Shown here: piece by piece, positions 24,012-32,335 of the stretch | How the letters are laid out: each line of letters begins with the position of its first letter | Numbering within the stretch: position 1 is the stretch's first letter | DNA from: Muribaculaceae bacterium | GTDB lineage: Bacteria; Bacteroidota; Bacteroidia; Bacteroidales; Muribaculaceae | Assembly (NCBI GenBank): GCA_017391675.1 | Contig: JAFOXR010000069.1 | Location: forward strand, 1-32,335 | DNA: 32,335 nt | Direction of reading: 5' to 3' | The notes under the pieces: model-generated | Database searches by the model: none | What the model was told of the DNA's origin: nothing | What the model saw: only the letters and a program-made list of their open reading frames with translations | Translations under genes and position numbers: made by a program

Positions 24012-24046
24012 CCAAAACTTAAAGCCACTATAGTACTTATGGCAAA
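24012..24046 (-). promoter_or_regulatory. Candidate promoter of the pdxA/inositol-lipid operon
   Basis: On the minus strand TTTG (24043-24046) is followed by 21 bases and TAAGTTTT then G. This is a near match to TTTG-N19-21-TAnnTTTG, with the last consensus base shifted by one. Predicted transcription start is near 24008. Confidence 0.4.
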
Positions 24047-24063
24047 CTATTAGTACGGTAATG

Positions 24064-24096
24064 ACAAAAAGGACTCGACAAAATTGCCGAGTCCTT
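24064..24096 (-). terminator. Intrinsic terminator of the amidase fusion gene
   Basis: A 9-base-pair stem (24069-24077 with 24088-24096) with a 10-base loop is followed on the minus strand by TTTTTGTCAT. It lies about 27 bases after the stop of the gene ending at 24124. Confidence 0.78.
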
Positions 24097-24123
24097 GAGA
24101 ACAAATCTATTTTATTTTAAAGA

Positions 24124-27100
24124 TTATAGAATAACCTTAGTGGCTTTATCACCTTGCTTCTTGATATACAATCCCTTAGCTGGGTTTGCCACTTTCACGC
24201 CTTGCAAGTTGTAGTATTCAGCAGGAGCCTCTACTTCAGAGTTCACGCTGTCAATACCTGTAGTAACTCCTGGCACTTCAAATGTATACATCGCCACCTT
24301 ACCACCTGCATAGAATTGATAGATATTAGCCTTAGTTTCGCTAACCTTTTCAAACACTAGAGATTGATAAGAAGACACATTTGCAACTGTATTCTTTTCT
24401 TCAGCCACAACTTCCTTGCTTGAAGTTTCTACGATTGCGAATGCTGAACCGTATGTCGTTCCCATTGGGAACATAGCATAAGTCTTACCGTCTAATGTTA
24501 CAACATCACCACCATCGGTTGAATAAGCTCCTGAAGGAGCTGCGAAACTGGTTGCACCTGTTGTAAAGTAGTTCTTTAATAAACGGTCACGGAAATAGAA
24601 GCAATTAGCAGGCTTACTAGATACATTGATTTGAGCTACCGTTTCCATTGATGGATGTGCATAAGATATATTCTGAACCTTAGCTGCATCAACGCCATTT
24701 ATAGCATCTGAAGATGTTACTGCAGCAATTGCCCCATTTACAATCTTCACACAAGCGACCTTATTGATAGCAGCTCTAGTCAAGTATACATAAGCACCTT
24801 CGCTTGAAAGCATGTTACCCACTATGCGACCAACATGATAAGTGTTACCACTTGCTATATCTGATGGGAATGTCACTGTGATTGGAGTAACAGCCTTATT
24901 TGAAGCAGCTACGATATTCCATGCGGTTGCTGATGAAGTGTATATACCAGTGTTCACAAGCAAGTTGCCAGCATCGTCACATGTAATAGCTACACCTGTA
25001 AAGTTTGCATTATTTGCATATGCAACCTTTTGTTGAGACTTATTCCATGCATAGATTGTATTATCATTCTTATTTACTGTATATACAGTTCCATTGAAAC
25101 CAGTACCATAAGCCGATTCAGTTCCACTTAAAGTCGCAGAAGCTGTTGGAATGCCACTAGTATATTCCCACACCTTAGTCAATGTCGGAGCAGTAACGCC
25201 AGGATTTACAGGCTGTTCTGGCTCAGGTTCTGGAGTCACAGGAGTATCAGTATTATCATAAGTATATGTAGGCACTGTGCCATGCTTGTAGTAAGCTATA
25301 CCTTGGTTATGTACCAATACCCACATTTCAATACCCTTATCACCATTAACATTCACACAAATACTTGAAGACCAAGTTGTATTACGAACATTTGAGCTAA
25401 ATCCTGTTGAAGGATAATCAGCCTTTCTCTCTGCATCAGCCCAACCGTCACTTAGGTTAATCAATGCAGCACGGCCATTGTAAAGCATTGTGTTAGCATC
25501 ACCTGCTGTACCTGGGTCATATTCAGTTGCAAATGCGTAAGTATCACCCTTATATGAGAACACTGCGATATCATTACCTTGACATGCTTGCAATGCAGTT
25601 GAAGTGAGTGATTGTGTCAACTCGCCTGCAGCTGTAACAACTGATGGTCTATAATTTTGTCCCACAGCAATATAGTCGTTACCAAAAGGTATCAAGCGTG
25701 GAGAGCCTCCAATAATGAATCCATCAATATCTTTTACTACAGGAGTAGTAGATACTGTTCCGTTAGTAATTGCATAAGTTACTAGTGAGTTACAATTACC
25801 AGTAGTTGTTGTTCCCGATGATGTTGTATAACTTCTTGATTGTTGACCTAGATAACAAATTTGACCGTTTGTCAAGTTACCCTTAATTTCCACAGCATCA
25901 CCCACACGGTCCATGCCACCTATGTTAGTAGTCTTTAGTATACATTTTGGAGCAGCATCATCGTTATCCCAAACATAAACCTTAAGCGTTGCAATAGAAG
26001 TATCTGCATTCTTGGTTGCAATATTTGAAGCTACCAGTTTTCCATCAACAAATGCAACATCTAGCACCTTCAATGCGCCGTCAGCTACACCTGTCATATC
26101 TAGTTCTTTGATAAGTTCGGCAGTTTGAGCCTTAACAACTTTAATTTTTCCATTAGGAGCGTCAACTATATATAGCTTACCATTACCAAATGCCATATTA
26201 CGGCAGTTTGTATAGACGCCACCCATCCAATCAGCCTTCTTTCCATTCTTTTCAGAGAAGTTCCAGCCTTCAGTGAATGTAGGAACAGCATTAAATGCCG
26301 TACCTGTTACTACACAAGTAGCAACCTTGTCTCCGCTCTTACATGTGATAGTAGTTGAGTGAGAACCCTTACTTTGTGGTTTATAAGTAACATTCAGTGT
26401 ACCACCTGTTGCAGGAAGTGTAGTTTCTTTCACCCAGAAGTTGGTATTATCGCTATTTGTTACAGTGATTGTACTTGATAGACCAGAACCAGTAACAGTG
26501 ATAGTCTTGCCAGAAACATTTCCTACCGGAGTTTCTCCGTAACCAGTGCTTGTAGGGTTGAATGAAATACCTGAATCCACACCTGCGGTCAAGTTGATTT
26601 GCTTTACGCTTGCTTCATTTGTTGTTACCGAAACTGATGCTTTTGCGGTCTTGTAGCCAGTAACTCCTGTAACTTCAACTGTATAAGTACCAGTTGTCAA
26701 ACCAAAGAAAGCAAACACACCATTGCAATAAGCATCAGTCTTAACAGTTTGAAGTTTAGTACCACTTGAATTGTATAGATTTACTGTAGCATTGTTTATA
26801 GCCAAATAAGAGTCGCGACCACGGGTAGCATAGTTTGAATAACCGCAACCTTTTGTCAAGTCGCGCACATCACCAATAATACAGCCTTTCAAAGTACCCA
26901 CTCCACCAGGGCTCACTTGGAAAGCACGAGCTGTTTGCCAAGCTAGAAATTTATTGTAGTGGTCGCTTTTCAAACGCAATGTTTCAGGGCGATAGTCATG
27001 GAACCACGCTTCTATCAAATAACCTGCTCGGTTGTTTGTGCGAAGTACACCATAGTTCCAACCCCAGAATGCATAGTCCGACTGCGAACGAGGAGTTGTA

Positions 27101-27570
27101 TATGTTTCATTTGTAATCATATGATTATGATGCTCTTTCGCCAACGCTAAACCCATCGCCTGACTAGGTGATATCACCTGTGAATAAGGCGAATAAGTAT
27201 ATCCACGGAAGAATGCGATAGTATAATTGGCACTTGCATTACCACCGTTGGTGTGAAGCGAGATAAAACGACCTCCATAGTTATTGGAAAGCGTTGCGAT
27301 ATATGTAAGATTCAAGTCATCTTCAGATCTGTTCTGAGTGCGAGTTATATTATATGCCACTCCCATTTCTGTCATGAAATCCCTCAAATACAAACCACGA
27401 GTAAGGTTTCCTTCCGATTCCCAGAACATAGGAACACCAAGAGGCATTGTAATACCGCGGTCATCAGAATCATGACCTCCATGACCAGGGTTGATTAGAA
27501 CCTTCTCACCACCAGTCATACCCACAACCGATGCACAAAGCATTAATGCTGATAATAATATCTTTTTCAT
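24124..27570 (-). CDS. Secreted N-acetylmuramoyl-L-alanine amidase fused to Ig-like and beta-propeller-like domains with C-terminal sorting-type tail
   Basis: An 1148-residue exported protein. After a signal peptide (about 1-20) comes an Amidase_3 domain (about 22-215): VLINPGHGGHD (H30), E53 in ESEGNL, ISLHTNGG (H106) and YLIEAWFHD (E187). These are the zinc ligands and catalytic glutamate needed to cut the MurNAc-alanine bond. A carboxypeptidase-regulatory-like domain (about 225-330) and an Ig-like domain (about 333-430, ITVTGSGLSSTITV) follow. A long strand-rich part (about 440-775, NMAFGNGKLYIVDAPNG) resembles a propeller. A Pro/Glu/Thr linker (about 770-792), a second strand-rich part and a tail EYYNLQGVKVANPAKGLYIKKQG complete it. 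The tail resembles type IX secretion or surface-sorting C-termini. It follows the propeller protein gene by 3 bases. The C-terminal two thirds are paralogous to the gene at 29882. Confidence 0.85.
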   Translation of the reverse strand: MKKILLSALMLCASVVGMTGGEKVLINPGHGGHDSDDRGITMPLGVPMFWESEGNLTRGLYLRDFMTEMGVAYNITRTQNRSEDDLNLTYIATLSNNYGGRFISLHTNGGNASANYTIAFFRGYTYSPYSQVISPSQAMGLALAKEHHNHMITNETYTTPRSQSDYAFWGWNYGVLRTNNRAGYLIEAWFHDYRPETLRLKSDHYNKFLAWQTARAFQVSPGGVGTLKGCIIGDVRDLTKGCGYSNYATRGRDSYLAINNATVNLYNSSGTKLQTVKTDAYCNGVFAFFGLTTGTYTVEVTGVTGYKTAKASVSVTTNEASVKQINLTAGVDSGISFNPTSTGYGETPVGNVSGKTITVTGSGLSSTITVTNSDNTNFWVKETTLPATGGTLNVTYKPQSKGSHSTTITCKSGDKVATCVVTGTAFNAVPTFTEGWNFSEKNGKKADWMGGVYTNCRNMAFGNGKLYIVDAPNGKIKVVKAQTAELIKELDMTGVADGALKVLDVAFVDGKLVASNIATKNADTSIATLKVYVWDNDDAAPKCILKTTNIGGMDRVGDAVEIKGNLTNGQICYLGQQSRSYTTSSGTTTTGNCNSLVTYAITNGTVSTTPVVKDIDGFIIGGSPRLIPFGNDYIAVGQNYRPSVVTAAGELTQSLTSTALQACQGNDIAVFSYKGDTYAFATEYDPGTAGDANTMLYNGRAALINLSDGWADAERKADYPSTGFSSNVRNTTWSSSICVNVNGDKGIEMWVLVHNQGIAYYKHGTVPTYTYDNTDTPVTPEPEPEQPVNPGVTAPTLTKVWEYTSGIPTASATLSGTESAYGTGFNGTVYTVNKNDNTIYAWNKSQQKVAYANNANFTGVAITCDDAGNLLVNTGIYTSSATAWNIVAASNKAVTPITVTFPSDIASGNTYHVGRIVGNMLSSEGAYVYLTRAAINKVACVKIVNGAIAAVTSSDAINGVDAAKVQNISYAHPSMETVAQINVSSKPANCFYFRDRLLKNYFTTGATSFAAPSGAYSTDGGDVVTLDGKTYAMFPMGTTYGSAFAIVETSSKEVVAEEKNTVANVSSYQSLVFEKVSETKANIYQFYAGGKVAMYTFEVPGVTTGIDSVNSEVEAPAEYYNLQGVKVANPAKGLYIKKQGDKATKVIL

Positions 27571-27573
27571 GGC

Positions 27574-28506
27574 CTATTTCTTTTTAATTGTCATTACAAA
27601 TAGTTTTCCGCTCTCTGTGTGATACGCAATTTTCTTGCCGTCAGCCGAAACTGCTGGATACATCTTGATTTCCTTATCAGATGAAGAAGTAAGTTGCTGC
27701 AAACCAGTTCCATCAACCTTGCAGATTACTATATCACTCTTTGTATTGTAATATCCGTCGTGTTCGTCATTCATACCCACCACATAGTCATTACCACACC
27801 ATTGTGGACCCTGAATATGACCAACCTTAACCACATTCTTGCCATTAAGATCGCACACATAAGCATCTTGCTTGCAATAGAAAAGAATTCGCTTGCCATC
27901 AGGCGACAATGAAGACCAGGCATACAAAGGATCCCAATCCTCAAACTGTCCTGCCAATGGGTCTAGCATATTGCGCACGCCATTCACATATACTGCAAGT
28001 TTAAGGTTCTCGTTTGTCACAAACACATTATTCTTTGGAGCAACTAGCGTAGACACTTTGGCTACTTGCTTTGCCACGCCCACGCCATTAATTCCTATTG
28101 TGGCTACACCACGGCTGAAACCTACATTGTTAATGTGTCCAACATTTTCCACCACTGGAGTAAGTCTCTTGCTCGCAACATCTAGCGCATAGATATTTTG
28201 ACTAAGAGAAACGCCGTCAATGCTACGAGTTATAATAGTCTTACCGTCCTCGCTGATTTCGGCACACCAACCCGCTCCTGGGAAAGTTGTCAACATGTTG
28301 TATTTGCCAGTAGCGATATCTACCAACGCAAGTCCATCATAACCTTCGGAGGTTACCAACAAAGTCTTACCATCTGGCATAAAACGAGGGTGAAATGTCG
28401 GTGCTTGCGCACTAGCCTTCACCTCTTGAAGCGAAGTCACTTCAAATTGTTGCGCATTTGCTACCATAGCAAAAGCAACAGCCATTAAAAGAAGCATTTT
28501 TTTCAT
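27574..28506 (-). CDS. Secreted TolB/PD40-type beta-propeller protein
   Basis: A 310-residue protein with a signal peptide (MKKMLLLMAVAFAMVANAQ) and a periplasmic or extracellular propeller. PD40-like strands recur: HPRFMPDGKTLLVTSEG, EISEDGKTIITRS, SSLSPDGKRILFY, and AVSADGKKIAYHTESG near the C-terminus. Such propellers in Bacteroidota usually mediate protein or glycan contacts, and no enzymatic motif is visible. It is translated just upstream of the large amidase fusion (3-base gap), so the two products are probably made together. A role as a cell-wall or amidase accessory factor is inferred from this. The likely -7 element is at 28570-28577. Confidence 0.8.
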   Translation of the reverse strand: MKKMLLLMAVAFAMVANAQQFEVTSLQEVKASAQAPTFHPRFMPDGKTLLVTSEGYDGLALVDIATGKYNMLTTFPGAGWCAEISEDGKTIITRSIDGVSLSQNIYALDVASKRLTPVVENVGHINNVGFSRGVATIGINGVGVAKQVAKVSTLVAPKNNVFVTNENLKLAVYVNGVRNMLDPLAGQFEDWDPLYAWSSLSPDGKRILFYCKQDAYVCDLNGKNVVKVGHIQGPQWCGNDYVVGMNDEHDGYYNTKSDIVICKVDGTGLQQLTSSSDKEIKMYPAVSADGKKIAYHTESGKLFVMTIKKK

Positions 28507-28569
28507 TTTAGTTTTAGGTTTAGTTATTAGTTTTTGGTGTTTTATCGATGTTTATGCAATTTTATCCTA

Positions 28570-28577
28570 CAAATATA
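28570..28577 (-). promoter_or_regulatory. Candidate -7 element for the propeller-amidase operon
   Basis: The minus strand reads TATATTTG, which fits TAnnTTTG and predicts a leader of about 60 bases before the ATG at 28506. No matching -33 element was found. Confidence 0.4.
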
Positions 28578-28630
28578 GTTAACAGCTAAAAAAATCATAT
28601 TTTTTTAGCAAAAAACGACTTCACATCTCA

Positions 28631-28678
28631 AAAAAAGCAAAAAATAGGGGGTGACTAAATAAATTAAGTTCACCCCCT
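28631..28678 (-). terminator. Intrinsic terminator of rlmN
   Basis: A 9-base-pair G/C-rich stem (28646-28654 with 28670-28678) with a 15-base AT-rich loop is followed on the minus strand by ATTTTTTGC and a second T run. It starts about 31 bases after the rlmN stop. Confidence 0.82.
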
Positions 28679-28709
28679 TAGTTTTTTAAAGGCCAATACA
28701 CTGCTGTTT

Positions 28710-29738
28710 CTAGCTCTTCTTCACCTTGCCTGCCAGCATGCCACACGCGGCGTAAATATCCTCGCCACGGCTACGGCGAATTGTTGCCAGCACTCCTTTC
28801 GCATTCAGATAGTCGCGGAACTTCACCATTCTGCCCTCATCGGTAGTTTTCAGGTTCACACCCGGAATTGCATGGAACCGTATAAGGTTCACGCGTGAGT
28901 TACTGCCCGAAAGAAGATCCACTAGAGCCTGTGCATGCGCCTCATCATCATTCAACCCGTTCCACATGATATACTCTACCGACAGCCTTCGCTGGTGAGC
29001 AAAGTCATAGCGCCGCAAGCACTTCATCACCTCTCTCACGGGATATGCCTTTTCTACTGGCATCAGGCCTAAACGCTCTTCATGATATGGAGAATGAACG
29101 CTTATTGCCACATGAACGCTAGTCTCCTCAAGCAGCCTCTTGAGGGTATCCAGTTTGCCAATGCTTGACACTGTGATGCGCTTAGGACTCCATGCAAAGC
29201 CCCACTTTTCTGTCATTATCTGCAATGTCTTCAGCACCTCGCCAAAGTTATCCATAGGTTCGCCCATTCCCATAAACACCACATTAGTAAGCGTTTCGCT
29301 TTCGGGTATGCTCAACACCTGATTAATAATTTCGGCAGCAGTAAGATTACCATGAAAACCTTGTTTGCCTGTCATGCAAAAGCGGCAACCCATCTTGCAA
29401 CCCTTCTGTGACGAAATACATAGCGTAGCACGGTCGGCATCAGGGATATAAACGCTCTCCACCGCCTGACCATCGGCCGTTGTAAACAAATATTTCACTG
29501 TACCGTCAACACTGCGCATGGCACTGCTTGGCTCATAACGACCGACGCAATATTCCTGCGCCAACTTCTCACGATTAGCCTTTGAGAGATTCGTCATCTC
29601 CTCAATATCGGTAACGCGCTTTTCATAAAGCCATTTAGCAATCTGCCCGGCCGAAAAGCCCGGCATACCAAGTTCTGTCACAACTTCTTTAAGTTGTGGT
29701 AGTGTCATTCCTATCAACGGTTTCTTCACTTCTGCCAT
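28710..29738 (-). CDS. rlmN: Dual-specificity 23S rRNA A2503 / tRNA A37 C2-methyltransferase
   Basis: RlmN is a radical-SAM enzyme that methylates C2 of A2503 in 23S rRNA, and in many bacteria A37 of some tRNAs. The 342-residue length is typical. The [4Fe-4S] cluster motif is C114-K-M-G-C118-R-F-C121. The two methyl-transfer cysteines correspond to C107 (ATLCISS) and C332 (YAACGML). Other family segments include VFMGMGEPMDN, SPKRITVSSIG and VEYIMWNGLND. The gene has its own consensus promoter (29761-29791) and terminator (28631-28678). It stands as a single-gene unit between two paralogous large secreted-protein genes. Confidence 0.96.
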   Translation of the reverse strand: MAEVKKPLIGMTLPQLKEVVTELGMPGFSAGQIAKWLYEKRVTDIEEMTNLSKANREKLAQEYCVGRYEPSSAMRSVDGTVKYLFTTADGQAVESVYIPDADRATLCISSQKGCKMGCRFCMTGKQGFHGNLTAAEIINQVLSIPESETLTNVVFMGMGEPMDNFGEVLKTLQIMTEKWGFAWSPKRITVSSIGKLDTLKRLLEETSVHVAISVHSPYHEERLGLMPVEKAYPVREVMKCLRRYDFAHQRRLSVEYIMWNGLNDDEAHAQALVDLLSGSNSRVNLIRFHAIPGVNLKTTDEGRMVKFRDYLNAKGVLATIRRSRGEDIYAACGMLAGKVKKS

Positions 29739-29760
29739 AAGAACATTCTTTTTTCCACCC

Positions 29761-29791
29761 CAAAGTTACTAATTCCCCCCGACAATACAAA
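29761..29791 (-). promoter_or_regulatory. Bacteroidota promoter of rlmN
   Basis: On the minus strand TTTG (29788-29791), 19 bases, then TAACTTTG (29761-29768) match both elements and the spacing. The predicted leader is about 20 bases. The -33 element overlaps the T-rich tail of the preceding terminator. Confidence 0.68.
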
Positions 29792-29825
29792 ACAAACAAG
29801 GCCCGGCATTACTGCCGAGCCTTGT
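29787..29825 (-). terminator. Intrinsic terminator of the paralogous secreted-protein gene
   Basis: A stem of 7 plus 5 base pairs separated by one C-A mismatch (29796-29807 with 29814-29825 approximately) has a TTAC-type loop. On the minus strand it is followed by TTGTTTTGT. It begins 57 bases after the stop at 29882. Confidence 0.7.
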
Positions 29826-29881
29826 CGCTTATAGTTTATTCAGATCAGAAGTCGTTACTTCTAATTCCTCATTTCTAACTA

Positions 29882-32335
29882 TTAAAGAATAACCTTTGTA
29901 GTCTTCTTGCCTTGTTTCTTGATATACAAGCCCTTAGCTGGATTTGCAACCTTAACACCTTGCAAGTTGTAGTATTCTACTGGAGCTTCAACATCTTCAG
30001 CACCTACTGATTCAATACCTGTCAAATCACCAGGAACTTCCAATGTGTACATTGCAACCTTACCACCTGCATAGTATTGATAGATGTTAGCCTTAGTTTC
30101 GCTAACCTTTTCGAATACTAGAGATTGATAGTAAGCAACTGTAGCAACAGTATTCTTTTCTTCTGCAACGACTTCCTTGCTTGAAGTTTCTACGATTGCG
30201 AATGCAGAACCATAAGCAGTACCCATAGGATGGATTGTATATGTCTTACCACTCAATGTTACAACGTCACCACCATCAGTTGTGTAAGCACCTGAAGGAG
30301 CTGCGAAGCTACCGCCAACATAGTAGAAGCTCTTCAAAGCACGATCGTGGAAGTAGTAGCATTCACCTGGCTTGCTTGCAATTTCTGCGACAGTTTCCTT
30401 AGATGGATGTGCAAATGAAACTGTAGTAACCTTAGCTGCTTCAACATCAGCCATTGCAGCAGATGCAGTTGCTGACACGAATGCACCGTTTGCAATCTTA
30501 ACGCAAACAACCTTGTTTATACCTGCACGAGTCAAGTATACATAAGCGCCTTCACTTGAAAGCATGTTACCTACTACGCGACCAACATGGTAAGTATTAC
30601 CACTTGCCACATCAGTTGGGAATGTAATTGTGATTGGTGTAACAGCCTTGTTTGAAGCAGCTACTATATTCCATGTTGTAGCAGAAGTACCATAGATACC
30701 TTGGTTTACTAGCAAGTTGCCAGCATCGTCACATGTAATAGCAATACCTGTAAAGTTTGCATTATTTGCATAAGCGACCTTTTGTTGTGTCTTACTCCAT
30801 GCATAGATTGTATTATCAGCCTTATTCACTGAATATACAGTACCATTGAAACCAGTACCATAAGCAGCTTCTGTTGGACCAACTGATGCACTAGTTGCAG
30901 TTGGAAGACCGCTTGTGTATTCCCAAACCTTAGTCAATGTAGGAGCAGTTACACCAGGAGTAGCTGGAGGAGTTACTGGAGTTGATGGTTCACTTGGAGT
31001 TGATGGAGTTTCACCTGGGTTGTAAGTTGCAGGAGTACCATACTTGTAGTAAGCGATACCTTGGTTGTGAACCAATACCCACATTTCAATACCCTTTTCA
31101 CCATTTACACTTACACAAATACTTGAAGAAAGAGTACCGTTACGAGTGTTAGCACTCAAACCGGTAGAAGGATAATAAGCCTTGCGAGTTGCATCACTCA
31201 TATCACCAGAAGTTGCCAAGAATGCGGCACGACCGTTCTTCAACATTGATTGAGTATCACCAGAAGTACCTGGATCGTATTCAGTAGCAAATGCATATTG
31301 GTCACCCTTGAATGTGAACTTAACGAAATCGTTACCTTGAACTGATTTCAATGCATCAGCATTCAAGTTCAATTGAACTTCACCACTTGCATTAAGTAGA
31401 GTTGGTTTGTAGTTTTGACCTACAGCCCAGAAGTTGCTTCCGTCAGGAATCAAACGAGGAGATAGACCTACGATAAAGTTATCGATATCAGCAACCACAG
31501 GAGTAGTAGAAACTGTTCCATTTGTGATTGCGTAAGTAATGATTGAGTTACAGTTCTTGGTCTCTGTTGTAGTACCCAATGTGATTTCGCGAGCCTTTTG
31601 ACCTAGGTAGCAAATCTTACCGGTTGTCAAGTTTCCTTGGATTTCAATAGCATCACCTACACGGTCCATACCACCAATATTAGTAGTACTTAGAAGCACT
31701 TTTGGAGCTGCATCATCATTATCCCAAACATAAACCTTCAATACATTTTCTTTCTTTGCAGTTGCAGCGTCATCAGCCTTGATAGCGATGTTTGTACCTA
31801 CAATCTTACCGCCAACATAAGCGACATCAACAAGAGCAAGCGCACCGTCACCGCCTTTAACGCCTGTCATATTCATATCCTTGATATGAGCACCAGTCTG
31901 TGCATTGATAATCTTGATTACTTGGTTAGCAGCATCAACAACATACAACTTACCGTTACCGAATGCCATGTTACGATAGTTTGTCCAGTTAGCCATCCAA
32001 GCAGCCTTCTTGTTGCTTGTTTCAGAATAGTTCCAAACTTCAGTGAATGTAGGAACAGGGTTAACTGCAGTACCTGTAACCTTACAAGTAGCTGTGTAAG
32101 AACCACTCTTCAATGTAATAGTAGTAGAGTGAGAACCCTTAGCTTGTGGCTTGTAAGTAATATTAACTGTACCACCAGTAGTACCTAGAGAAGATGGAGT
32201 AACAGAGAAGTTAGTATTGTCGCTGTTAGTTACTGTAATAGCAGATGATAGAGATGAACCAGTTACCTTAAGAGTCTTAGCAGAGGTGTTGCCAACTGGA
32301 GTTTCACCATAACCGATATTTGGAGCGTCAACAGA
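29882..32335 (-). CDS. Large secreted protein, paralogue of the amidase fusion's C-terminal region (5' end outside window)
   Basis: The frame is open from 32335 to the stop at 29882 (817 codons), so the gene enters from beyond the right edge. A TTG at 32113 is an internal leucine, not a start. The visible part begins in an Ig-like domain (GYGETPVGN, SSAITVTNSDN) and continues with the propeller-like region (NMAFGNGKLYVVDAANQ). It then has a Pro/Ser/Thr linker (TPSTPSEPSTPVTPPATPG), a second strand-rich region and the tail EYYNLQGVKVANPAKGLYIKKQG. All of this aligns along its length with residues from about 333 of the protein at 24124-27570. Whether it also carries an amidase domain cannot be known from this window. 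It is probably exported by the same route. Confidence 0.85.
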   Translation of the reverse strand, partial: SVDAPNIGYGETPVGNTSAKTLKVTGSSLSSAITVTNSDNTNFSVTPSSLGTTGGTVNITYKPQAKGSHSTTITLKSGSYTATCKVTGTAVNPVPTFTEVWNYSETSNKKAAWMANWTNYRNMAFGNGKLYVVDAANQVIKIINAQTGAHIKDMNMTGVKGGDGALALVDVAYVGGKIVGTNIAIKADDAATAKKENVLKVYVWDNDDAAPKVLLSTTNIGGMDRVGDAIEIQGNLTTGKICYLGQKAREITLGTTTETKNCNSIITYAITNGTVSTTPVVADIDNFIVGLSPRLIPDGSNFWAVGQNYKPTLLNASGEVQLNLNADALKSVQGNDFVKFTFKGDQYAFATEYDPGTSGDTQSMLKNGRAAFLATSGDMSDATRKAYYPSTGLSANTRNGTLSSSICVSVNGEKGIEMWVLVHNQGIAYYKYGTPATYNPGETPSTPSEPSTPVTPPATPGVTAPTLTKVWEYTSGLPTATSASVGPTEAAYGTGFNGTVYSVNKADNTIYAWSKTQQKVAYANNANFTGIAITCDDAGNLLVNQGIYGTSATTWNIVAASNKAVTPITITFPTDVASGNTYHVGRVVGNMLSSEGAYVYLTRAGINKVVCVKIANGAFVSATASAAMADVEAAKVTTVSFAHPSKETVAEIASKPGECYYFHDRALKSFYYVGGSFAAPSGAYTTDGGDVVTLSGKTYTIHPMGTAYGSAFAIVETSSKEVVAEEKNTVATVAYYQSLVFEKVSETKANIYQYYAGGKVAMYTLEVPGDLTGIESVGAEDVEAPVEYYNLQGVKVANPAKGLYIKKQGKKTTKVIL

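Noticed and set aside
23958-24104. 49-codon N-terminal extension of PdxA
   Set aside because: The extension does not resemble the family, overlaps the leader hairpin and promoter-like sequence, and the ATG at 23957 gives the standard N-terminus.
29882-32113. Reading this frame as a complete 743-residue gene starting at 32113
   Set aside because: The start is a TTG inside an Ig-like domain, and the same frame stays open with matching paralogue sequence to the right edge.
1-32335. Mobile element, prophage or genomic island
   Set aside because: No integrase, transposase, phage structural gene, conjugation gene, tRNA junction or flanking repeat was found. Housekeeping genes (ruvC, rlmN, folB, pdxA, aroB) are spread through the window.

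Overview
The window looks like a chromosomal segment of a Bacteroidales bacterium (Bacteroidota). The evidence is several copies of the Bacteroidota -7 promoter element TAnnTTTG, little Shine-Dalgarno sequence before starts, an Oar-like TonB-dependent receptor, lipoproteins with acidic residues after the lipobox cysteine, DUF4286 and DUF5715 proteins, and an inositol-lipid gene cluster of the kind known from Bacteroides thetaiotaomicron. Family level (Prevotellaceae, Muribaculaceae or Bacteroidaceae) cannot be settled by reading alone. No integrase, transposase, phage gene, tRNA, rRNA or CRISPR array was seen.

Layout. 1-2319 (minus): nitroreductase-like lipoprotein, DUF5715 peptidase-like lipoprotein, HAD phosphatase and the 5' part of aroB, packed as one operon. 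2460-5714 (plus): tricorn-type protease with its own terminator. 5896-7681 (plus): beta-helix lipoprotein followed by folB. 7772-11386 (minus): large Oar-like TonB-dependent receptor. 11592-12470 (plus): DUF4286 gene and ruvC, apparently on a leaderless transcript. 12569-14944 (minus): Wzc-like tyrosine autokinase whose Tyr-Gly tail is encoded by a hexanucleotide repeat. 15176-23957 (minus): ten genes centred on inositol lipids. 24124-28506 (minus): two-gene operon with a secreted beta-propeller protein and a 1148-residue amidase fusion. 28710-29738 (minus): rlmN. 29882-32335 (minus, 5' end outside the window): a paralogue of the amidase fusion's C-terminal two thirds.

The most interesting region is 15176-23957. 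It contains the expected inositol (sphingo)lipid set: myo-inositol-phosphate synthase, a CDP-alcohol phosphatidyltransferase resembling phosphatidylinositol-phosphate synthase, a PgpA-type phosphatase, an Aur1-like PAP2 enzyme and a GtrA-like membrane protein. Interleaved with these are a MobA/LicC-like nucleotidyltransferase, an ATP-grasp enzyme, a second and divergent CDP-alcohol phosphatidyltransferase, a HAD protein lacking the second motif-I aspartate, and pdxA at the head. A nucleotidyltransferase plus a second CDP-alcohol transferase resembles the archaeal CDP-inositol (di-myo-inositol phosphate) logic. The operon may therefore encode a second route to an inositol lipid, or a further modified headgroup. 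That is inference from gene content, not something the sequence proves.
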